Source: Novosphingobium sp. PhB165
GTDB taxonomy: Bacteria; Pseudomonadota; Alphaproteobacteria; Sphingomonadales; Sphingomonadaceae
Length of the DNA stretch: 64,000 bases
Assembly (NCBI RefSeq): GCF_004341845.1
Contig: NZ_SLVB01000011.1
Span: 78,560 to 142,559 of the forward strand
Direction of reading: 5' to 3'
Shown here: positions 17,311-26,615 of the stretch, piece after piece
Layout of the letters: each line of letters starts with the position of its first letter
Position numbering within the stretch: position 1 is the first letter of the stretch
Translations under genes and position numbers: made by a program
Notes under the pieces: model-generated
Told to the model about the DNA's origin: nothing
The model's database searches: none
The model's input: the letters and a program-made list of their open reading frames with translations, nothing else

Positions 17311-18594
17311 ATGCCGATCGCTTCCCGCAACAATCGTGACCCGCTCGGCTGGTGCCTTGCCGTAACCGGGCTTTTCCTGGCTCTCGCGCTATGGCGGATC
17401 ACGACGCCCAGTATCTATTACTTCGACGAGGTTCACTACGTCCCGGCTGCGCTGAAAATGCTCAGCCTGATTCCGACGAATCGCGAGCATCCGCTGTTCG
17501 CCAAGGAAGTGATTGCCACCTCCATCCACTTCATCGGCGATCGACCGCTGGGATGGCGATTGGGGCCGGTGCTGTTCGGCACGGCGGGCCTCTTCGCGTT
17601 CGGCCGACTGGTCTGGCACGCCTCGCATCGGCGCGCCGCGACGATCGCGGCGATCGTTCTGCTGGCGACCAACTTCATGTGGTTCGTGCAGAGCCGCATC
17701 GCCATGCTCGATATGGTGGAAGCCGCGCTCTGCATGATCGGCCTGTGGCAATTCGCCGCCGCGCTGAACACCAGGAGCATCGGCGCGGCACGCCTGCGCC
17801 TTGCCGCCGCCGGCATTGCGCTGGGCCTGTCGCTGGGCGCCAAGTGGAGCAGCGCGCCGGCGCTGATCATGCCGGGCCTGTGCTTCCTTGTGCTGCGCAT
17901 GAAGGAAACCGGCTGGAAGTTCATCGGTCAGCGGAACGCCGGGCCGATCCCCGGAATCTCGCTGGTGGAGGCGGCCTTCTGGCTCGGCCTGCTGCCCATC
18001 GCGGTCTATTGGGCGACCTATACGCCCGCGATGTTCTATTCGCGCCTGACGCTTTCGCCGTTCGATTTCATCGGCCAGCACGAGCTGATGGTCCGCTTGC
18101 AGGACAGCGTGAAGAAGCCGCACCCCTACCGCAGCTTCTGGTACCAGTGGGCGGTCGACTGGCGGGTGATCTGGTACTTGTTCAAGAATGTCGACGGTGC
18201 CCATCGCGGCATCGTCATGCTTGGCAATCCATTCTCGATGCTGGCGGGCCTTGTTGCCTTCTTCTGGGGCCTGTGGGCCGCGCTGTTCCGCCGCCGGGGC
18301 GACATCGGCGTCTTCCTGGTGCTTTACGCGGCCACGCTGATGATGTGGGCGGTGAACGGCAAGCCGGTGCAGTTCTATTACCACTACCTGCTGCCCGGCG
18401 CCTTCCTGATGGCACCGCTGGCTTTCGCCCTGGAGGCCCTGTGGCAGCGCAAGGATCGCTGGCGCCACCTCGCCACGCTGTCGATGGCGGTGACGCTGGG
18501 GATGTTCGTGCTGTTCTTTCCGATCATCTCGGCCCTGCCGCTGCCGACCGAAGAGACCTACAACTTCTGGATGTGGCTGCCGAGCTGGCGATAA
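17311..18594 (+). CDS. GT39/PMT-like phospholipid-carrier-dependent glycosyltransferase
   Basis: A 427-residue integral membrane GT-C enzyme. The ATG at 17311 precedes MPIASRNNRDPLGWCLAVTG. The first loop has the FDEVHYVPAA motif, whose acidic residues are essential in protein O-mannosyltransferases and ArnT-like enzymes. About ten hydrophobic segments follow (for example AATIAAIVLLATNFMWFVQS and LAGLVAFFWGLWAALF). These enzymes take a sugar from a polyprenyl-phosphate donor and attach it outside the membrane to protein or lipid. The DPM1-like synthase at 19320-20504 would be a natural donor maker. The acceptor is unknown. Confidence 0.88.
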   Translation: MPIASRNNRDPLGWCLAVTGLFLALALWRITTPSIYYFDEVHYVPAALKMLSLIPTNREHPLFAKEVIATSIHFIGDRPLGWRLGPVLFGTAGLFAFGRLVWHASHRRAATIAAIVLLATNFMWFVQSRIAMLDMVEAALCMIGLWQFAAALNTRSIGAARLRLAAAGIALGLSLGAKWSSAPALIMPGLCFLVLRMKETGWKFIGQRNAGPIPGISLVEAAFWLGLLPIAVYWATYTPAMFYSRLTLSPFDFIGQHELMVRLQDSVKKPHPYRSFWYQWAVDWRVIWYLFKNVDGAHRGIVMLGNPFSMLAGLVAFFWGLWAALFRRRGDIGVFLVLYAATLMMWAVNGKPVQFYYHYLLPGAFLMAPLAFALEALWQRKDRWRHLATLSMAVTLGMFVLFFPIISALPLPTEETYNFWMWLPSWR

Positions 18595-18600
18595 ACGGGC

Positions 18601-18639
18601 ACGGACAGGGCTGGAGTACGACCTCCCGCCCTTATCCGT
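18601..18639 (+). terminator. stepped hairpin after GT39 gene
   Basis: Three stacked stems pair in order: ACGGA with TCCGT, GGGC with GCCC, and GGAG with CTCC, around the loop TACGAC. The structure starts seven bases after the GT39 stop and lies before the convergent gene at 18649. No poly-T follows, so it may act as a bidirectional transcript end or RNA stabiliser. Confidence 0.45.
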
Positions 18640-18648
18640 CCGCCTCGC

Positions 18649-19134
18649 TCACGCCATCGCCCGTTGCGCGCCTGCGCCTTGCGCCAGTGCCGCTTTCCAG
18701 TTGGGCAGCGTGACGGCGGCAAGGTATTCCGCCTGCATTTCGGGCGTCAGCACCTCGACCACACGGTCGCCCTCCATCCATAGCTCGATCACGCCGAAAG
18801 CACCGCCGCGCTTGCAGTACTTGGCGGGCCAGCCCTCGCGCGCGGCGATCAGGAAGACTTGCGCGGGCCCGAGGTTGGTCGCCATGGCGAAATGCGTGGC
18901 GCTGAGCCCGCCATCGCCCGGCACGCCCAGAAAGTCTCCCTTCCCCGGCGCTTCCATAAGCTGCGTTCCGCGCGGATAGACCTCGACCAGCGTGTTGCGC
19001 TCGTCGCCCGCGTGGGCGACCCAGCTGCCCTCGGCAACCGGCGGAAACGGCGTCGCCTCGCCGCCCAGCAGTTCGGCCAGCACTTCGGCAACCCGCTGCG
19101 GATCGCGGGCGTCGGTGGAAACGTGAAAGATCAT
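18649..19134 (-). CDS. hypothetical protein, possibly VOC-like
   Basis: A 161-residue soluble protein beginning MIFHVSTDARDPQRVAEVLA. The opening strand-helix layout (xFHVS, then a helix of hydrophobic residues, then GEATPFPP) resembles the first half of a vicinal-oxygen-chelate module, but the full metal-ligand set could not be placed. The middle has THFAMATN and the C-terminal part has YCKRGGAFGVIELWMEG. No signal peptide or membrane segment is present. It lies alone between the GT39 and the GT2-GtrA genes, so context gives little. Confidence 0.65.
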   Translation of the reverse strand: MIFHVSTDARDPQRVAEVLAELLGGEATPFPPVAEGSWVAHAGDERNTLVEVYPRGTQLMEAPGKGDFLGVPGDGGLSATHFAMATNLGPAQVFLIAAREGWPAKYCKRGGAFGVIELWMEGDRVVEVLTPEMQAEYLAAVTLPNWKAALAQGAGAQRAMA

Positions 19135-19319
19135 GAAATTCTCCCTACCCGGTTCGATGGCGGGGAGAGACGCCAGAGCTTCGCAGCGATCAAAGCGTTT
19201 CCGGCGAACGCCAGTTTATTGTCGATCAAGTACCCACAACGACAAACGCGCGCCGACCAGCGGCGCGCGTTCATGGTGATGACTTTGACGACGGGGCCGC
19301 AGAACGGCCGAGTCGATGG

Positions 19320-20504
19320 TCAGTACTTGCCCCAGACGAACTTCGACGAAAGCGCGAAGTTCCAGACCGAAGCCAGCACGATGCCGATGATCGCCGCCGC
19401 ATAGTCATGGAAACCGATGCGCACCAGCGCCGTGGAGGCGCCGATATTGGCGACCATGCCGAAAGCGCAAGTCAGCGCGAACTGCGCCCAGCCACGCACC
19501 AGCGGGCCGAACCCGCGCAGGCGCTTGTCCGCGTAAGTCAGTTCGTTGTTGAGCACGAAGTTGAACGTCATCGCGACGATCGCCGCGATCGTCTGGCCGA
19601 CGATGAACGCGGTTTCCTTCGGATAGTGGCTCATCGCGAATTCGGCGCCGAACAGGTGCAGCACCAGTGCCAGCACGCTCATGTGCAGAACCGCGCCCAG
19701 GCCGCCGACCGTGCCGAACAGCGCGAAGCGGGTGGGGATGAAGCGGCCGAGCCACTTGTCGTAAAGACCAACGAGGAATTCGAACACGACCGTCCTGTCC
19801 AGCTTGCTTTCGCCTTCCGCGCGCGCGGCGAAGTTCAGGGGAAATTCCTTGACCCGCAACGGTGCATCGACCGTGGCGAGAATATCGAGCAGAATCTTGA
19901 AGCCCACACCCGAAAGCCGATGCGCGTCGGCCCGCAGGATCTTGGTCTGGAGCATGAAGAAGCCGCTCATGGGGTCGCTGAGATCAACGCCCGTGACCTT
20001 GTTGGCAATCTTGTTGGCGAAGCCAGACGCCTTCACGCGGTCCGGACGGCCCCAGGCCTCGGTGCTGGCGCCTTCGGCAAAGCGCGAGGCATAGGCGAGG
20101 TCGTATTCGCCCGAGCTTACGGCCTTCAGCATCTGCGGCAGCAGTTCGGGATCGTGCTGGTGGTCCGCATCCATCACCGCCACCACCGGCGCCGCCGTGG
20201 AGCACATGCCCTCGATCGCGGCGCTGGCAAGGCCGCGGCGGCCGATGCGCTGGATGCAGCGCACGCGCGGATCGCGCAGCGCCAGATTCCGCGCCTCGTC
20301 CGAGGTGCCGTCGGGGCTGTTGTCGTCGACGAAGATCGCTTCCCACACGACGCCCTTGAGCGCCTTGTCGAGCCGGTCGATCATCGTCGCGATGTTCTTG
20401 CGCTCATTGTACGTCGGCAGGACGACGGCCAGCTCAAGCGGCTTGGTGGCCTGAGCTGCGGCGACGTCTACGGCCTCGGCAAGATCGGAACGGGTGATGT
20501 TCAT
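19320..20504 (-). CDS. polyprenyl-phosphate glycosyltransferase (DPM1-like GT2) fused to GtrA domain
   Basis: A 394-residue two-domain protein. Residues about 22-250 form a GT2 domain like dolichol-phosphate mannose synthase: VVLPTYNERKNI, FVDDNSPDGT, VAVMDADHQHDPELLP (metal-binding DxD-like), and DLSDPMSGFFM. Residues about 265-394 hold four membrane helices with the GtrA pattern (RFALFGTVGGLGAVLHMSVL, FVLNNELTYADKR). Such fusions make a polyprenyl-phosphate sugar and help it across the membrane. Together with the GT39 enzyme at 17311-18594 this gives both halves of a carrier-dependent extracytoplasmic glycosylation route; the pairing is an inference from proximity. Confidence 0.9.
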   Translation of the reverse strand: MNITRSDLAEAVDVAAAQATKPLELAVVLPTYNERKNIATMIDRLDKALKGVVWEAIFVDDNSPDGTSDEARNLALRDPRVRCIQRIGRRGLASAAIEGMCSTAAPVVAVMDADHQHDPELLPQMLKAVSSGEYDLAYASRFAEGASTEAWGRPDRVKASGFANKIANKVTGVDLSDPMSGFFMLQTKILRADAHRLSGVGFKILLDILATVDAPLRVKEFPLNFAARAEGESKLDRTVVFEFLVGLYDKWLGRFIPTRFALFGTVGGLGAVLHMSVLALVLHLFGAEFAMSHYPKETAFIVGQTIAAIVAMTFNFVLNNELTYADKRLRGFGPLVRGWAQFALTCAFGMVANIGASTALVRIGFHDYAAAIIGIVLASVWNFALSSKFVWGKY

Positions 20505-20548
20505 GCGCCCTGTTTTACTTGGTAAACCTGAAGAAACCTTATCCGCGA

Positions 20549-21592
20549 TCAGAGCCGCGCCAGCACGGCATCACCGATCTCGCGGGTGCCTGCCGAGCCG
20601 CCAAGGTCGCCGCCCTTGATCCCGTCGGCCAGCGTCTTCGCCACTGCCGCCTCGATCCGCACGGCCTCGGCTTCGAGACCGAGCGAGTGGCGCAGCAGCA
20701 TCGCCGCCGAAAGGATCGTCGCCATCGGATTGGCAAGACCCTTGCCGGCGATGTCAGGCGCCGAACCGTGGATCGGCTCATAAAGGCCATAAGAGCCTTC
20801 GGCAAGACTGGCCGAAGCGAGCAGGCCGATCGAGCCCACGCACATCGAGGCCTGGTCGGAAAGGATGTCGCCGAACAGGTTGCCGGTGACGATCACGTCG
20901 AACTGGCCGGGGTTCTTCACCAGTTGCATCGCCGCATTGTCGACGTACATGTGGCTGAGTTCGACCTCAGGATATTCCTTGGCAACCTCGATCACCACAT
21001 CGCGCCAGAGCTGCGAGGTTTCGAGGACGTTGGCCTTGTCCACCGAGCACAGCTTCTTCGAACGGGTCATCGCAGCCTGGAAACCGGCATGGGCGATGCG
21101 GCGCACTTCGTCTTCGGCGTAGGACATCATGTCCCAGCCCTGACGGCGGCCGTCTTCCAGTGTGCGGATGCCCTTCTCGCCGAAGTACACATCGCCGTTC
21201 AGCTCGCGCACGATCAGCAGGTCGATCTTCGCGGCGACTTCCTCGCGCAGCGTGGTCAGGTCTTCCAGACCCGGGAACACGCGCGCCGGGCGCAAGTTGG
21301 CGAAGAGGCCCAGTTCCTTGCGCAGGCCGAGAATGGCCTGTTCGGGGCGCAGGTGACGCTCAAGGTGATCGCACGAGAAATCGCCCACCGCGCCGAACAG
21401 GATCGCCTCGGCCGAGCGCGCGATCTCCAGCGTTTCTGCGGGCAGCGGGTGGCCGTGCTTGCGATAGGCAACGCCGCCGACATCGCCTTCGACGAGTTCG
21501 AGGCCGGGAAGTTCAAGCGCCTTGAGAACACGCACTGCCTGCTCGGTGACCTCGGGACCGATCCCGTCTCCTGCAAATACCGCAATGCGCAT
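20549..21592 (-). CDS. leuB: 3-isopropylmalate dehydrogenase
   Basis: A 347-residue enzyme of leucine synthesis that oxidises and decarboxylates 3-isopropylmalate with NAD. The N-terminus MRIAVFAGDGIGPEVTEQAV is canonical. The substrate loop LFANLRPARVFPG with its arginines, the RELNGDVYFG segment, the metal-binding SDQASMCVGSIGLLASASL and the cofactor loop YEPIHGSAPDIAGKGLANP are all present, and the length is normal. It is followed by the GT2-GtrA gene and preceded by recO on the same strand, 20 bases upstream. Confidence 0.96.
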   Translation of the reverse strand: MRIAVFAGDGIGPEVTEQAVRVLKALELPGLELVEGDVGGVAYRKHGHPLPAETLEIARSAEAILFGAVGDFSCDHLERHLRPEQAILGLRKELGLFANLRPARVFPGLEDLTTLREEVAAKIDLLIVRELNGDVYFGEKGIRTLEDGRRQGWDMMSYAEDEVRRIAHAGFQAAMTRSKKLCSVDKANVLETSQLWRDVVIEVAKEYPEVELSHMYVDNAAMQLVKNPGQFDVIVTGNLFGDILSDQASMCVGSIGLLASASLAEGSYGLYEPIHGSAPDIAGKGLANPMATILSAAMLLRHSLGLEAEAVRIEAAVAKTLADGIKGGDLGGSAGTREIGDAVLARL

Positions 21593-21612
21593 GTACGTTC
21601 TCCGTTGGGCGT

Positions 21613-22218
21613 TTAGCCGTGAATTCGCCCCAGCCGCTCGCGCAGAAGGACGCGCGCCCCCATAACGTCTCCGCGCCGTTCGGCAAGCGGATAGCGCGCA
21701 AGCTCGGGCCCGAGGCGGTCGAAAACGTCAAGCATCGCCCCCCAGTCGTCGTCGTTCGGGCGGCCGACCGGAACCCCATAGCCAAGCTCGCGCAGCAGCA
21801 GGACTTCGAACGAAAGCAAGGGCATGACCCAGCCCCGCGCGGACGGCGCGACGCAGATCGCATCGAGCAGCGCAGTGAGCGCCTGATAAAGCGCAGGAAA
21901 GGCCTGCCGCTCGGGAAGCGCGGTGGCGGCCAGCGCCGTAACCCACGAAATCGCGGCGGCAGGGAGCGGTTCGCTGAGCCAGGGCCCGCGAGATTCGAGC
22001 AGCTCGACGCGCGCGAAAGGAAGCTGGTCCTCGCTGCGCGACCGCAAGTCGATTTCCACCACATTGCCGGGGATCAGCACCGGGCGAAGCTGCCGCCCGC
22101 GCCCTCCGGCGACATAGGCGGCAACGATCCCGGCCTCTTCGGTGAGCAGCCGGGCGATGACGGCGGTCTCACCATGAGGCCGCGTCGCACAGACGATAGC
22201 GGGAGCGCGCAACTGCAT
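21613..22218 (-). CDS. recO: DNA repair protein RecO
   Basis: A 201-residue recombination mediator that helps RecR load RecA on SSB-coated DNA. The N-terminal OB fold begins MQLRAPAIVCATRPHGETAV and includes VVEIDLRSRSEDQLPFARVE. A helical C-terminal domain follows (SFEVLLLRELGYGVPV). The protein is a little shorter than the E. coli form and lacks a clear four-cysteine zinc site, as in many alphaproteobacteria. It precedes leuB on the same strand with 20 bases between. Confidence 0.9.
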   Translation of the reverse strand: MQLRAPAIVCATRPHGETAVIARLLTEEAGIVAAYVAGGRGRQLRPVLIPGNVVEIDLRSRSEDQLPFARVELLESRGPWLSEPLPAAAISWVTALAATALPERQAFPALYQALTALLDAICVAPSARGWVMPLLSFEVLLLRELGYGVPVGRPNDDDWGAMLDVFDRLGPELARYPLAERRGDVMGARVLLRERLGRIHG

Positions 22219-22298
22219 GGCTGCGGCTTGTGGAGCTTCAGGAAACGCGAAACAAGGTGGAAGGAGGCACCCTCAAAGGACGCTCCCCCGGCGGGCGA

Positions 22299-22547
22299 TC
22301 ACTCGCCCGACTTGCCTTCGAGCTTGGCGATGCGGGCCTTGAGGTCCTCGATCTCGCCACGCGCGGTGGCGGCCAGTTCCTTCACGGCCTCGAATTCCTC
22401 GCGGCTGACGAAGTCCATATCGCCCATGAACTCCCGGAAGCGCTCGCGCGCATTGTCGCGCGCTTCGCGGCCGACGCCGGCGAGCGTGCCGGCGGCGCTG
22501 TTCATCATCTTGACGAAATCGGCGACGAAGGGGTTTTCGCTTTGCAT
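22299..22547 (-). CDS. UbiK-family accessory factor (BMFP domain)
   Basis: An 82-residue protein starting MQSENPFVADFVKMMNSAAG at the ATG at 22547. It has an N-terminal amphipathic helix, a central GREARDNARERFREFM helix, and a C-terminal coiled coil (SREEFEAVKELAATARGEIE, then DLKARIAKLEGK). This is the layout of the BMFP/UbiK family, which in E. coli assists the ubiquinone synthesis complex and binds membranes. The gene lies between recO and tspO, same strand. Confidence 0.85.
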   Translation of the reverse strand: MQSENPFVADFVKMMNSAAGTLAGVGREARDNARERFREFMGDMDFVSREEFEAVKELAATARGEIEDLKARIAKLEGKSGE

Positions 22548-22593
22548 GGGGGCTATTTGGTCGCTTGAGCCAAACTGCGCAAGAGGCAGTCCG

Positions 22594-23148
22594 TCAGATT
22601 TCGAAACGCTCCACCGCGCGCGGGCCTTCAACGCCGTCCATGTCGCGATTGAGCTGGAGGAACGCAAAGTTGAGGTAACTGGCGAAGCAGATCCACGCGA
22701 GGTACGGCACCAGCAGCAGGGCCGCCACCGGCCGCACGCGGGCAAAAAACAGCATCGTCACGATCACCGCCACGATCATCAGCCCCAGCACGACGAGCCC
22801 GACGGTCATCTGGTGAAGCGCGAAGAAGATCGGGCTCCAGGCAAGATTGAGCGCGAACTGGACCACGAAGGCCACGACCGCCGCCGCGCGCCCCCGTGCG
22901 CCGCGCGCGGCGCAGACCATCGCCAGCGCCAGCCCCATCAGGGCGTAGAGCGCGGTCCAGACGATCGCGAACGTTATCGGCGGCGGATAGATCCCGGGCT
23001 TGGCAAGCGCGTCGAACCAGGCATTGCCCGGCCCGCTGTCCGCGATCTTGCCGGAAAGAAAGCCCAGCAACACGATCAACGGCACGAGCACCAGCGACCA
23101 GCGCAAGAGGCTGGCACGCAACTGGGCCGGTGAGGCAATTGGGTTCAT
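22594..23148 (-). CDS. tspO: TspO/MBR family tryptophan-rich sensory protein
   Basis: A 184-residue membrane protein with five predicted helices. The ATG at 23148 (MNPIASPAQLRASLLRWSLV) is preferred over an upstream in-frame start at 23238. Family marks are WFDALAKPGIYPPPITFAIVW, the LNLAWSPIFFALHQ segment and the final helix ending CFASYLNFAFLQLNRD. TspO proteins bind tetrapyrroles and are tied to oxygen, light or stress responses; the ligand here is not known. It sits upstream of the UbiK-like gene on the same strand. Confidence 0.9.
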   Translation of the reverse strand: MNPIASPAQLRASLLRWSLVLVPLIVLLGFLSGKIADSGPGNAWFDALAKPGIYPPPITFAIVWTALYALMGLALAMVCAARGARGRAAAVVAFVVQFALNLAWSPIFFALHQMTVGLVVLGLMIVAVIVTMLFFARVRPVAALLLVPYLAWICFASYLNFAFLQLNRDMDGVEGPRAVERFEI

Positions 23149-23274
23149 TTCCTGGCAAACCCCCGAATCAGGAAAAACCATCAAGTGCGGCGGTTTGTGG
23201 TACGACTCGGGCAAACACGCAATGCGCGTGGAGCGCAAAAGTCGGCCGGTCCATCGATCCGCCGCCCGCCATGC

Positions 23275-24066
23275 TCAACCGCGCGATGCGGAAACCAGAA
23301 ATTCCACGTTCCCTTCCGGGCCCTTGATCGGGCTTTCGACGATGCCCTGAATCGTCCAGCCATCGCTTTCCAGCCAGTCCCGCACTTCGCCGCAGACCCG
23401 CTCATGCAGCACGGGATCGCGCACGACGCCGCCCTTGCCCACTTCGCTGCGGCCCACTTCGAACTGCGGCTTGATGAGCGCGACCACGCGGCACTGCGGC
23501 GCAGCAAGGCGCAGCGGCACTTCCAGCACTTTGGCGAGCGAGATGAAGCTGGCGTCGCAGACCACCCAATTGCACGGACGATCGATCTGCTCAGGCGTCA
23601 GGATCCGCGCGCTCGTCTGCTCCAGCACGGTCACGCGGGGATCCTGCCGCAGCTTCCAAGCCAGCTGGTTAGTGCCCGAATCCACCGCGAAGACATGCTC
23701 CGCGCCCTTGGTCAGCAGCACGTCGGTAAAGCCGCCGGTCGAACTGCCGACATCCATGGCGATGGCACCCGTGGGATCGAGATCGAAGTGCTCGATGGCA
23801 TGCGCCAGCTTGATCCCGCCGCGCGAGACCCAGGGATGATCGCGCCCACGCACCTCCAGCGGCGCGTCGCTCTTGAGGCTCTGCCCAGGCTTGGCGATCT
23901 TGGTCTCGCCGGAAAACACCAGGCCCGCCAACACCAGCGCCTGCGCCCGCGTACGGCTTTCGGCAAGGCCGCGATCGACCAGCATCTGGTCGACGCGCGC
24001 CTTTGCCGGGCGCTTGCTGTCGGCGGGCTTGTTTTCGATATGTCGGGGCTCGGACGGGTCGGTCAT
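23275..24066 (-). CDS. TlyA family rRNA 2'-O-methyltransferase
   Basis: A 263-residue protein with an N-terminal S4 RNA-binding domain (ARVDQMLVDRGLAESRTRAQAL) and an FtsJ-like methyltransferase fold. The SAM site is MDVGSSTGGFTDVLL near residue 85, with AVDSGTNQLAWKLR, CDASFISL and the KPQFEVGR motif following. Family members methylate ribose in ribosomal RNA, and some were named hemolysin A without good cause. It is divergent from the lipoprotein gene at 24115, with 48 bases between the two starts. Confidence 0.92.
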   Translation of the reverse strand: MTDPSEPRHIENKPADSKRPAKARVDQMLVDRGLAESRTRAQALVLAGLVFSGETKIAKPGQSLKSDAPLEVRGRDHPWVSRGGIKLAHAIEHFDLDPTGAIAMDVGSSTGGFTDVLLTKGAEHVFAVDSGTNQLAWKLRQDPRVTVLEQTSARILTPEQIDRPCNWVVCDASFISLAKVLEVPLRLAAPQCRVVALIKPQFEVGRSEVGKGGVVRDPVLHERVCGEVRDWLESDGWTIQGIVESPIKGPEGNVEFLVSASRG

Positions 24067-24114
24067 TGGCTTTGTGCACTTGAGAAGGAGCGCGCCTCAT
24101 TCCATACCGGGGGC

Positions 24115-24654
24115 ATGAAGGCAAATCCGCGCCGGCTTGCAGCCGTCCCGTCGTTCCCCCGCAAACTTGTCGCAAGCGCCCCGCTGACCGCGCTGGCGCT
24201 GCTCGCGGCCTGCGTGTCCGCGCCCCAGCCACCCGCGCCCCCGCCGCGCCCCGCGCCGGCTCCGGTCACGCGACCCGCCCCACCGCCGGCCGACTGGCGC
24301 GACGCTCCGCAGACCCCGGGCGACTGGAGCATGACCGCGCCGGGCACCGCCACGTTCGCGGGTGGGCTCTTCACGATGCGCTGCAATAGGCCGGCGGGAA
24401 CGGTCACGCTGATCCGCGCAGGGAATGCTGCATCCGCGCCCGGTTCCCTCACCGTGCGCACATCCGATGTTGCGCGCGCCCTGACCGCCACGCCCGTGGC
24501 CGGGGGCCTGGCAGTAGACGTGCCGGCGCGCGACGCGCTGCTGGACGCCATGGCCTTCAGCAAGGGCCGCTTCGCCATCGAAACGGCGGGCACTGCCACG
24601 CTCTATATACCGAGCTGGACCGAAGTCTCCCGCGTGGTCGAGGACTGCCGCTGA
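24115..24654 (+). CDS. putative lipoprotein with proline-rich linker
   Basis: A 179-residue protein from the ATG at 24115. It has an export signal with a lipobox (ALLAAC), giving a lipidated cysteine near residue 33. A proline/alanine-rich tether (PQPPAPPPRPAPAPVTRPAP) follows. The globular remainder of about 120 residues contains DWSMTAPGTATFAGG, TVTLIRAG and a closing VVEDC, with two cysteines that could pair. The family is not recognised; the all-beta look and position suggest an envelope protein. Confidence 0.75.
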   Translation: MKANPRRLAAVPSFPRKLVASAPLTALALLAACVSAPQPPAPPPRPAPAPVTRPAPPPADWRDAPQTPGDWSMTAPGTATFAGGLFTMRCNRPAGTVTLIRAGNAASAPGSLTVRTSDVARALTATPVAGGLAVDVPARDALLDAMAFSKGRFAIETAGTATLYIPSWTEVSRVVEDCR

Positions 24655-24983
24655 GATTGGCACTGAACGCCCTCTAAACGTGCACTTTTGAACGGGACTC
24701 GCGAGGCGCCTTTCAGGGCGCCTGAAGAGCCTGTCTGGAGCTAAAATCGGGCGCTTTCAGGCCGCAATCCAGCGCCCCAACAATCGCGTTCCGGAGCGGA
24801 TCGAAGGCTGGGGAAAACTAGCCCGAAGCACCGATAATGATCCCAAAAAAAACGAATACAAGTCTTGTTGTGCGCTGCGGAATCAGACACACATTTGAAC
24901 AGGGCCGAGGGACCCTGGGAAACGCGCCCGGGATGGACCGAAGCCCCAGCCGGTAACACGGCGTACTTTGGCTCAACAGCGCG

Positions 24984-25055
24984 AAAGGAGGTGATCCGAT
25001 GTCTCATGGTTCAGCAGAGAGGTCGGCAATTTCCGTCGCGAGGCATTATCGCTGA
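24984..25055 (+). CDS. 18-residue small ORF with near-perfect Shine-Dalgarno
   Basis: AAAGGAGGTGATCC at 24984-24997 is complementary to essentially the entire anti-Shine-Dalgarno end of 16S rRNA. The ATG at 24999, seven bases after GGAGG, opens an 18-codon frame (MSHGSAERSAISVARHYR) that stops at 25053-25055. The stop falls in the hairpin TATCGCT...AGCGATA (25047-25070). A very strong hairpin follows at 25111-25144. This could be a leader peptide, a regulatory RNA with a ribosome-binding decoy, or a real microprotein. It lies about 370 bases before ilvE. Confidence 0.5.
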   Translation, partial: KGGDPMSHGSAERSAISVARHYR

Positions 25056-25110
25056 GTTGAATTAGCGATAAAGGCTTTCGCTGGCGGCACTTCCCGGCCG
25101 CTGACCATGC

Positions 25111-25144
25111 GAAGGGCCGCACCGGATTTCCGGGGCGGCCCTTC
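25111..25144 (+). terminator. strong hairpin downstream of the small ORF
   Basis: GAAGGGCCGC pairs perfectly with GCGGCCCTTC, and an inner CCGG-CCGG stem closes a loop ATTT. The total is about fourteen base pairs. Only TCATTT follows, so it is not a textbook T-tract terminator. It would end a transcript starting before the small ORF and separate it from ilvE. The rest of the 24655-25428 gap has only one more clear hairpin (AGGCGCC...GGCGCCT near 24707-24726), likely the end of the lipoprotein transcript. Confidence 0.55.
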
Positions 25145-25428
25145 TCATTTGGGCGCATTCCCGGCTTTGCACACCGCTGAGCCCCAGAACGCGCCGCACT
25201 CCTCAACATCACCCGAAGCAAGCCGCCCGGCGCATTTCGCACTGGCCCTTTCGCGCGAGCAGGCGCTAGGAGCATTCACGCTCTGGCTTCCTGCGCGAGT
25301 CTACCGGCTTTCCGCCCTCAATTCGCGCTAAAGCAACAACACCGCGTATCAAAATTACTATATGGTTGCGCTGCGCGTAATTTTCGTTCAGAGAGCGCAG
25401 GCAATCGCAGTCTAGAGGATTTCGTTCG

Positions 25429-26535
<1,107 letters not shown>

Positions 26536-26542
26536 ACGCATG

Positions 26543-26570
26543 CAGGCAGGGGTAACGCCCCTGCCTGTTT
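26543..26570 (+). terminator. rho-independent terminator after ilvE
   Basis: CAGGCAGGGG pairs with CCCCTGCCTG over ten base pairs around a TAACG loop and is followed by TTTCC. It starts eight bases after the ilvE stop codon. A second perfect palindrome (GGCCAGCAATTGCTGGCC, 26597-26614) lies just before the end of the convergent TetR gene and may end that transcript. Confidence 0.75.
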
Positions 26571-26615
26571 CCTTAAGCGATCGTTTGAAAATCGCAGGCC
26601 AGCAATTGCTGGCCT

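Noticed and set aside
23185..24114. Long in-frame N-terminal extension of the lipoprotein gene
   Set aside because: It is antisense to tlyA and would bury the signal peptide and lipobox; the ATG at 24115 is right.
26597..26614. Perfect palindrome GGCCAGCAATTGCTGGCC as a regulator site
   Set aside because: It sits at the ends of two convergent genes, so a terminator hairpin is more likely than an operator.
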